Source: Thermoanaerobaculales bacterium
Lineage (GTDB): Bacteria > Acidobacteriota > Thermoanaerobaculia > Thermoanaerobaculales > Sulfomarinibacteraceae
Assembly (NCBI GenBank): GCA_029932545.1
Contig: JAOZPW010000111.1
Location: 1-11,687 of the forward strand
Direction: 5' to 3'
Length of the DNA stretch: 11,687 nucleotides
Shown: positions 6,822 to 11,687 of the stretch, one piece after another
Position numbering within the stretch: position 1 is the stretch's first letter
How the letters are laid out: every line of letters begins with the position of its first letter
Program-made: the position numbers and the translations under genes
Notes under the pieces: generated by a model
Databases searched by the model: none
The model's input: the letters and a program-made list of their open reading frames with translations, nothing else
What the model was told of the DNA's origin: nothing

Positions 6822-8456
6822 TCAATCTTCTGCAGCAACGAGGATAACAAAATTCTTCCCTCCGACCGTCCGCTCGGCGGCAACCCGAAAGGCCGAACGT
6901 TGATCGGCCGAGAGTCCTTCCCATGACTTGACGTTGGCCAACCCCAGGAAATCCTTTCCGTCCCTTTCCAGGTGGGAGAAAAGCTCATCAGCGGGAACTG
7001 TTGGTATTCGCCCATAGAACCTGAAGCCTCCGGGCTTGACTCGGCCCAGGCAAGGGATCTCGGTCGGATTCTCCGGCCTGGCCGCCAACTCCTCGGCCAG
7101 TCCTCTTGAGCTTTTCAGAGGATCCAGCGCCGGAACGATGAACAGCCCAAGCGCAACTGAGAACAGCAGCCACCCGGTAACAACCGAACGCGCCCAGACC
7201 CCGGGCCTCGCATGAATGGTGGCCCACACGGCACCACAGGCGGCGGCAACCAGGGGCATGCCGATGACCGGGCCTCGCCACCACAATCCGTCCACCTGAT
7301 CCACGAAGAACGACACTCCCGAGAGAGCCACTCCCATCAAGGCGAGGGCAACTGCCGTTCCAAACCCCAGCCAACGCTCCAGCCGCCCCTCACGAGTTCT
7401 ATGTGCGAGAGCCCGGGCCGCCAACAACGCCGCGGCAGGATAAGCCGACAGCAAATAGAGATCCCTCTTTGGGGGGATAAGCGAGTAAAAGAGAACCAGC
7501 ACCCCCAACCACAACGCCGCTCGTACGAGGCCTCTGTCGAATTTTTGCGACGTCCTGTTCCGCCACTGCTTCCAAGAAGCAGTGAGCCCCACCCAGACCA
7601 TCAAACTCCAAGGAAGCAACAGAACGGGCAGCTTCACAACATACTTCCAGAAAGGTCCAGGGTGCCGATCAGCCTTGGTGATGCGCCCAACATGCTGGTC
7701 AAAGAACAAGGCCTCGAAAAGTTTCGGTTCGACCACCGCGGCTGAAAGAGCCCAAACGAGGACCGGACCGATCGCAAGGACCACGGCAGCAGGCCATACC
7801 CACCGGGCTACCGGTTGACGTTCTTCATTGTCGGGGACAAATATCCACCACGCCAAGGCCACGAGACCGACATTAACCAATGCGACCGGACCCTTGGTCA
7901 ACGCGCCGAAACCTACGAGCAACCCTGCGGCCAACAGGCCCCGGGTTCGAACCCTGGGATCGGTTGTCGGCGCGGTCCCAACGACCAGTGCGCCCACACA
8001 CAGGACCATCAACAATGGGTCAATCTGGAGACGACCCCCGACCTTGGTCACCATAGCGAAAGTCAGAAACAGAACCGGCGCCCACCGGGCCTCGATCTCA
8101 CCCCACCATCGTCTCGCCAGCACTGCCACAAGCCACGCGGTGATCGCTGTCGCAATCAATGAGGGCGCCCGAAGCCCCCACTCCGACCACCCCGTCAACC
8201 AGCCACCCAGACCGCTCAACCAGAAGAGCAGCGGTGGTTTGTCCGGATACACCGCTCCACAGAGGTGCATTACGAGGAAGCTCCCCCCCTCGTAGACCTC
8301 TCGGGCCACCTCCCCATAGCGGGGCTCATCAGACGCCCACAGGTCCCTGACAAAGGCCAAAACAACTATCGGCAGCATGAACCACCACCACCGAAGCGGC
8401 GGGATGCTGAAATCAGATGCCTTATGAGGCGGCTTCACGTTTTTCGTCGTCCACAT
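6822..8456 (-). CDS. ArnT/PMT-like GT39 membrane glycosyltransferase
   Basis: An integral membrane transferase expected to move a sugar from a polyprenyl-phosphate carrier to an acceptor on the outer face of the inner membrane. With the start at 8456 it has 544 residues, near E. coli ArnT (550). The signature DEPRYGEVAREV (43-54), containing the catalytic-type acidic pair Asp43/Glu44, and YPDKPPLLFWL (70-80) are typical of ArnT-like PMT proteins. Many hydrophobic helices follow, then a C-terminal soluble part of roughly 90 residues. The frame is open to 8543, but that would overlap the upstream gene by 122 nt; the ATG at 8456 overlaps by 35 nt and is preferred, although its ribosome site is weak. 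A GTG at 8438 is another option. The partner GT2 gene just upstream probably makes the lipid-linked sugar. The acceptor (lipid A, another glycan or a protein) and the sugar are unknown, so I do not use arnT as a symbol. Confidence 0.85.
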   Translation of the reverse strand: MWTTKNVKPPHKASDFSIPPLRWWWFMLPIVVLAFVRDLWASDEPRYGEVAREVYEGGSFLVMHLCGAVYPDKPPLLFWLSGLGGWLTGWSEWGLRAPSLIATAITAWLVAVLARRWWGEIEARWAPVLFLTFAMVTKVGGRLQIDPLLMVLCVGALVVGTAPTTDPRVRTRGLLAAGLLVGFGALTKGPVALVNVGLVALAWWIFVPDNEERQPVARWVWPAAVVLAIGPVLVWALSAAVVEPKLFEALFFDQHVGRITKADRHPGPFWKYVVKLPVLLLPWSLMVWVGLTASWKQWRNRTSQKFDRGLVRAALWLGVLVLFYSLIPPKRDLYLLSAYPAAALLAARALAHRTREGRLERWLGFGTAVALALMGVALSGVSFFVDQVDGLWWRGPVIGMPLVAAACGAVWATIHARPGVWARSVVTGWLLFSVALGLFIVPALDPLKSSRGLAEELAARPENPTEIPCLGRVKPGGFRFYGRIPTVPADELFSHLERDGKDFLGLANVKSWEGLSADQRSAFRVAAERTVGGKNFVILVAAED

Positions 8457-9186
8457 GCAAGTCCCACTTGAGGTTTCGCTTCTGAAGCCACCGTACGCCG
8501 AGGGTGTCATACAGACCCCTGAATGCGCGGTCCCAGGTCCCATATTTGCTCGAACCCCACTGCCTCCGGGTGTGCCGAACCGGAACCTGATGGACCCTGA
8601 ATCCCTTCATCTTCAAGAGGGTCGGCAAAAACCGGTGGGCGCCGTCAAAAAGAGTGACCGCTAGAATCGCCTCGCGGCGGAAGAGCTTGATTGGACAAGC
8701 AGTGTCTGAAATTTCCTCGTGGGTCAACCAGTTACGGATACCGTTGGCAATTTTGGACGAAAACTTCTTCCATGCGGTGTCATGGCGTTCGGTACGGATC
8801 CCGATGACGGCATCGACCTCTTCAGTCTCCAGGATCTCGATCATCATCGGCAGGTCGCCCGGATGCGTTTGGAGATCGGCATCCAGCAGGGCAACCCACT
8901 CCCCCCTACTCTGCTGAAAACCGGCTTCGAGGGCCGCAGACTGACCAAATTTCCCAACAAAGTGGAGGGCCCGAACTTCGGGGAATTTCTCAGCCAATGC
9001 ATCCATCAGATCCCCGGAACCATCGAATGAGGCATCATCCACCAGCACGAGTTCCCACGGGAAACTCAACCCCGCATCCAGCGAGGTTTTGACCTGATCG
9101 ACCAATGGACGAAGACTGTCCAGTTCATTGAAGACCGGAACTACTATCGACAAGAGTCGATTTACTTTGGGTGTCTCAGTGTCCAT
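8422..9186 (-). CDS. GT2 polyprenyl-phosphate sugar synthase (DPM1/ArnC-like)
   Basis: A 254-residue family 2 glycosyltransferase with a GT-A fold. Seen: LLSIVVPVFNE at 11-21, the nucleotide-binding VDDASFDGS at 49-57, the metal-binding DxD in LLDADLQTHP (Asp102, Asp104) and a C-terminal HTRRQWGSSKYG stretch (205-216), as in dolichol/undecaprenyl-phosphate mannose or glucose synthases. It would transfer a sugar from a nucleotide donor to a polyprenyl phosphate at the cytoplasmic face of the inner membrane. It lacks the C-terminal transmembrane pair of ArnC and GtrB, so it is of the short DPM1-like type. Its 3' end overlaps the GT39 gene, fitting a donor/transferase pair. The start at 9186 has no clear ribosome site, with only GGAG about 20 nt upstream. 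The sugar is unknown. Confidence 0.88.
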   Translation of the reverse strand: MDTETPKVNRLLSIVVPVFNELDSLRPLVDQVKTSLDAGLSFPWELVLVDDASFDGSGDLMDALAEKFPEVRALHFVGKFGQSAALEAGFQQSRGEWVALLDADLQTHPGDLPMMIEILETEEVDAVIGIRTERHDTAWKKFSSKIANGIRNWLTHEEISDTACPIKLFRREAILAVTLFDGAHRFLPTLLKMKGFRVHQVPVRHTRRQWGSSKYGTWDRAFRGLYDTLGVRWLQKRNLKWDLHVDDEKREAAS

Positions 9187-9244
9187 GAGTAATCATAAGT
9201 TCCAATCTCCAGCAGCCAATTCAACCAGCTGGGAATATTCCGAC

Positions 9245-10663
9245 TTATAAATCATAATACAACTCTACCTCATAGGGATGCGGCCTGTTCCGAACCGCCC
9301 GTTCTTCAGCACGCTTGGCTTCGATCCACCGATCAATCAGATCAGCGTCGAAGACATCGCCCTCGAGCAGGAACTGATGATCGCCCTCGAGCGCCATCAG
9401 AGCGCCATCCAGCGACGAGGGCAGAGAGATAATCTCTTTCCGCCGCTCTTCCGACAACGAAAAAAGATCCTCGTCGAATGGTCCAAAACCCAGTTTGGTT
9501 GGATCCAGCTGCCTTCTGATCCCGTCCAAACCTGCCATCAGCTGTGCGGTGATCGCCAGGTATGGGTTGCAGGTGGCGTCTGGAGGCCTGAATTCGATTC
9601 TTGCGCTGTCAGGAGTGTTGGCATAGCGAGGAATGCGTACGGCAGCCGACCGATTGCCCGCCGAAAAAACCGCACTGATCGGCGCCTCGAAACCAGGGAT
9701 CAAACGCCGATAAGAATTGGTGCTCGGATTGGTAAATGCCAGAACCGAACCGCCGTGATGCAGCAGGCCGCCTATGAAGAACCGGGCCGTCTCACTGATG
9801 CACCCGTAGCCGTCGGCATCGTAGAAGATATTGGTCCCGTCCTTCTCCAGTCGTTGATGAAAATGCAGACCCGAGCCCGCCTCACCGTGAAGGGGTTTGG
9901 GCATGAAGGTAGCGGTCAGTCCTTCTTCCTGGGCAGTCAACCGGGCAATGTACTTGACCATCATCGTCGCATCGGCAGCGCGGTAGCCTGCAATCAACGG
10001 TGTTTCGATCTCACACTGCCCCGGACCGCCAACCTCGTGATGGTGGTACTTGACCGGGAATCCGGCGTCATCCAACCGACCGCAAATCCTCGACCGGAGG
10101 TTATGCAGGTGGTCCCTGGGCGGAATGGCGTGATAACCCCCATGAACAGGCATGGAATAGCCGGATCCCAAGCGATCGCTGTTCCAGTCGCCCTCATCAC
10201 TCTCGACCCGATAGGCGGCTACATTCATGCCATTCTCATAGCTGACACCATTAAAAACGTAGAACTCGAACTCAGGACCCCATAAAACGGTATCGGCAAT
10301 ACCCTCGTCCCGCATGAAGTCCTCGGCTCTCTTGGCGATCGTGCGGGGGTCGAAGGGAAAGAGTTGGCGACTGTCGGCCTCAAGGGTCGTACAGATGAAA
10401 CTCAGGGTCGGTATATCCCAAAAGGGATCCACGAACCCGGTCGTGAGGTCGGGGACCATCACCATGTCCCCGGAACTTATCGATTTGAAGCCCACGCTGG
10501 ATCCGTCGAATCCGATGCCCTGGTCCATCAGCTCCTGATTAAATCCGGCTGCGGAAACCGTCACATGGTGCCATCGGCCCCACAGGTCACAGAATTTGAG
10601 ATCAACCTGCTCGATGGAATTCGACCCGATAAAGGCCACCGCTTCGTCGAAATCGTGAAACAT
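9245..10663 (-). CDS. glnA: Type I glutamine synthetase
   Basis: Makes glutamine from glutamate, ammonia and ATP in the cytoplasm. The start at 10663 is chosen over the Met at 10690 because a GGGGGGAG ribosome site stands 7 nt upstream. It gives 472 residues (E. coli 469). Motifs seen: GFDGSS (51-56), metal ligands in EFEF (Glu131, Glu133), HHHEVGGPGQCEIE (207-220), ATP-site KPLHGEAGSGLHFH (256-269), the flap GFEAP (324-328, Glu326), NRSAAVRIPR (337-346), RIEFRPPD (355-362) and the C-terminal ELYYDL. The region equal to E. coli NLYDLP, which holds the adenylylated Tyr397, reads DLFSLS with Phe401, so adenylylation at that site is not possible. Control must be by feedback or other means. The GT2 gene lies 58 nt downstream and may be cotranscribed. 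No nitrogen-regulated promoter was recognised in the short upstream gap. Confidence 0.95.
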   Translation of the reverse strand: MFHDFDEAVAFIGSNSIEQVDLKFCDLWGRWHHVTVSAAGFNQELMDQGIGFDGSSVGFKSISSGDMVMVPDLTTGFVDPFWDIPTLSFICTTLEADSRQLFPFDPRTIAKRAEDFMRDEGIADTVLWGPEFEFYVFNGVSYENGMNVAAYRVESDEGDWNSDRLGSGYSMPVHGGYHAIPPRDHLHNLRSRICGRLDDAGFPVKYHHHEVGGPGQCEIETPLIAGYRAADATMMVKYIARLTAQEEGLTATFMPKPLHGEAGSGLHFHQRLEKDGTNIFYDADGYGCISETARFFIGGLLHHGGSVLAFTNPSTNSYRRLIPGFEAPISAVFSAGNRSAAVRIPRYANTPDSARIEFRPPDATCNPYLAITAQLMAGLDGIRRQLDPTKLGFGPFDEDLFSLSEERRKEIISLPSSLDGALMALEGDHQFLLEGDVFDADLIDRWIEAKRAEERAVRNRPHPYEVELYYDL

Positions 10664-10709
10664 AAACGTGCTCCCCCCAATCCGACGCATCCTACCATCG
10701 GAAATGTCG

Positions 10710-10740
10710 AAAAAAACGGCGGCGGTGTAACCCGCCGCCG
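10710..10740 (-). terminator. Rho-independent terminator for the cytochrome b gene
   Basis: On the minus strand a perfect 9-bp GC-only stem (10740-10732 with 10725-10717) and a six-base loop GTTACA are followed by seven T (10716-10710). It lies 19 nt after the cytochrome b stop codon and isolates it from glnA. Confidence 0.92.
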
Positions 10741-10759
10741 AAAATTCATACTTCAGGAA

Positions 10760-11687
10760 TCACCGATAGCCAAACACCATGGCGTAGATGATCAGGCCGA
10801 TCAGCGACAGCCCGATGGTCAGCGCGGTAAAACCAACGATCCTGGCAAATTTCTCAAGTTGAGGCGAGGCCGGCCCCGTCACTCTCCAGGTATCAGGATC
10901 TTCCTCAATCAGCTCCATCAATTCGTTGTACTCTTCGGGTTTGTCGTGTTTCAACTCGTCGATGGGAACACGCCCCGTGAAGATCACCGGATCCATCGGA
11001 AATTTATCAGGCCTGAAGTGGGTGTTGAAGAAGTGGATCGTGAAGATGAACCCCACCGCCAGCAGAGCCTCATCACTATGGATGATCGTCGCGACATTGA
11101 CGGACTGCCCCGGGAGGAACCTGGTGAAAAACTCGGGGAACCACAACAGTAACCCGGTCACACCGATGATGTTGACACCCCAGAAAACTGCGAAGTAGTC
11201 GAATTTCTCCCAGTAGGTGAATCGCCCGTATTCCGGACGGGGCCCTCTCCCAAGGAACCACATGATGCTCTGCCAGACCTGTTTGATGTCCGTGAAGTTG
11301 AACATCATTGAGTTCTTCCCGAAGATGAATGAGAACCAGCCCTTCCCTGATTTCGACTTGAAGCGGAAGACATCCTTGATATGAACTGCGAACAACGCGA
11401 TCATCACAACCGCGGCAAAACGGTGCCAGAACCCCATCCCGCTGTATCCGCCAAGGAGCTTGGAGACAACCGTCGCCCAACCCATGTATGAGAATTTCAG
11501 CGTCATACCGGTCAGTGCCAGGGTGAAGAAGCTCAGCAGCATCACACCGTGCATCACACGTTGGCGCAGGGTGAAGCGTCTGTAGAACTTCGTCGCCGTC
11601 TTCGCAGCTTCCTTGTGTGGACCCCATTTGTCGCGCGTACGCCACAGACGGAAGAGCCACATCAGGGTGTGAATCACCGCGAACGTC
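10760..11687 (-). CDS. Cytochrome b (FdnI/CbcL-type) membrane subunit, N-terminus outside window
   Basis: A membrane diheme cytochrome b domain of the formate-dehydrogenase-gamma type, expected to oxidise menaquinol and hand electrons to c-type hemes. A GTG at 11677 could start a 305-residue protein, but the frame stays open to the window edge (TFAVIHTLMW...) and I see no ribosome site, so the gene probably begins further on. Counting from that GTG, helices are near 43-62, 84-104, 160-182, 195-217 and 280-303. Candidate heme ligands are His43, His85, His99, His200 and His215. The HFFNTHFRPDKFPMD segment (215-229) is typical of cytochrome b proteins associated with, or fused to, multiheme cytochromes such as CbcL. 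The visible start, a hydrophobic turn followed by a basic linker, could be the exit helix of an N-terminal multiheme domain. It fits the electron-transfer theme of the left half, but is 4 kb away and on the other strand. Confidence 0.85.
   Translation of the reverse strand, partial: TFAVIHTLMWLFRLWRTRDKWGPHKEAAKTATKFYRRFTLRQRVMHGVMLLSFFTLALTGMTLKFSYMGWATVVSKLLGGYSGMGFWHRFAAVVMIALFAVHIKDVFRFKSKSGKGWFSFIFGKNSMMFNFTDIKQVWQSIMWFLGRGPRPEYGRFTYWEKFDYFAVFWGVNIIGVTGLLLWFPEFFTRFLPGQSVNVATIIHSDEALLAVGFIFTIHFFNTHFRPDKFPMDPVIFTGRVPIDELKHDKPEEYNELMELIEEDPDTWRVTGPASPQLEKFARIVGFTALTIGLSLIGLIIYAMVFGYR

Noticed and set aside
9278..10285. Plus-strand open frame of 335 codons
   Set aside because: Antisense to glutamine synthetase, which is certain by motif content.
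10364..11152. Plus-strand open frame of 262 codons
   Set aside because: It spans parts of two minus-strand genes and their terminator, with no recognisable domain.
1..11687. CRISPR array, tRNA, rRNA or insertion sequence
   Set aside because: No regularly spaced repeats, no tRNA or rRNA-like sequence and no transposase were seen on reading both strands.

Overview
The window looks like chromosomal DNA of a Gram-negative (two-membrane) bacterium with extracellular electron transfer. It is GC-rich and densely coding. Its left half is devoted to outer-membrane electron conduits: two beta-barrel proteins, an octaheme and a decaheme secreted c-type cytochrome. A membrane cytochrome b of the multiheme-associated type lies at the right edge. 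Genus and phylum cannot be read from the sequence alone; a Desulfobacterota-like or related metal-reducing lineage is one possibility, by inference only.

Layout, left to right. (1) 1-2913, plus strand: the 3' part of a DUF3373-type outer-membrane barrel gene, followed after 13 nt by a complete octaheme cytochrome of the OTR (octaheme tetrathionate reductase) family, closed by a UUCG-loop terminator at 2933-2961. (2) 2962-3573: a 612-nt non-coding stretch with an unusual purine/pyrimidine inverted repeat, a predicted minus-strand G-quadruplex, and a probable promoter/leader for the next operon. (3) 3574-6643, plus strand: a decaheme DmsE/MtrA-family cytochrome and, 16 nt on, an MtrB/PioB-family barrel, closed by a strong terminator at 6663-6691. 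The barrel gene carries one in-frame TGA (6227-6229), after which the same frame continues intact for 138 codons to a normal barrel C-terminus ending in Phe. (4) 6822-9186, minus strand: an ArnT/PMT-like GT39 membrane glycosyltransferase and an overlapping upstream GT2 polyprenyl-phosphate sugar synthase. (5) 9245-10663, minus strand: type I glutamine synthetase with Phe at the usual adenylylation Tyr. (6) 10760-11687, minus strand: a cytochrome b domain protein running off the window, with its own terminator at 10710-10740.

How the genes may work together: the MtrA-type decaheme inserted in the MtrB-type barrel would carry electrons across the outer membrane. The DUF3373/octaheme pair may form a second outer-membrane or periplasmic module. 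The cytochrome b at the right edge is of a type expected to pass quinol electrons to multiheme cytochromes. No MtrC-like surface cytochrome is seen in the window. The glycosyltransferases and glutamine synthetase look like unrelated housekeeping or envelope genes.

The most unusual item is the in-frame TGA in the mtrB-like gene. A 7-bp hairpin with an AGGAU loop starts 15 nt after it, which puts the loop at a distance seen in bacterial SECIS elements. This makes selenocysteine recoding a testable idea, next to the simpler explanations of a nonsense mutation or an assembly error.
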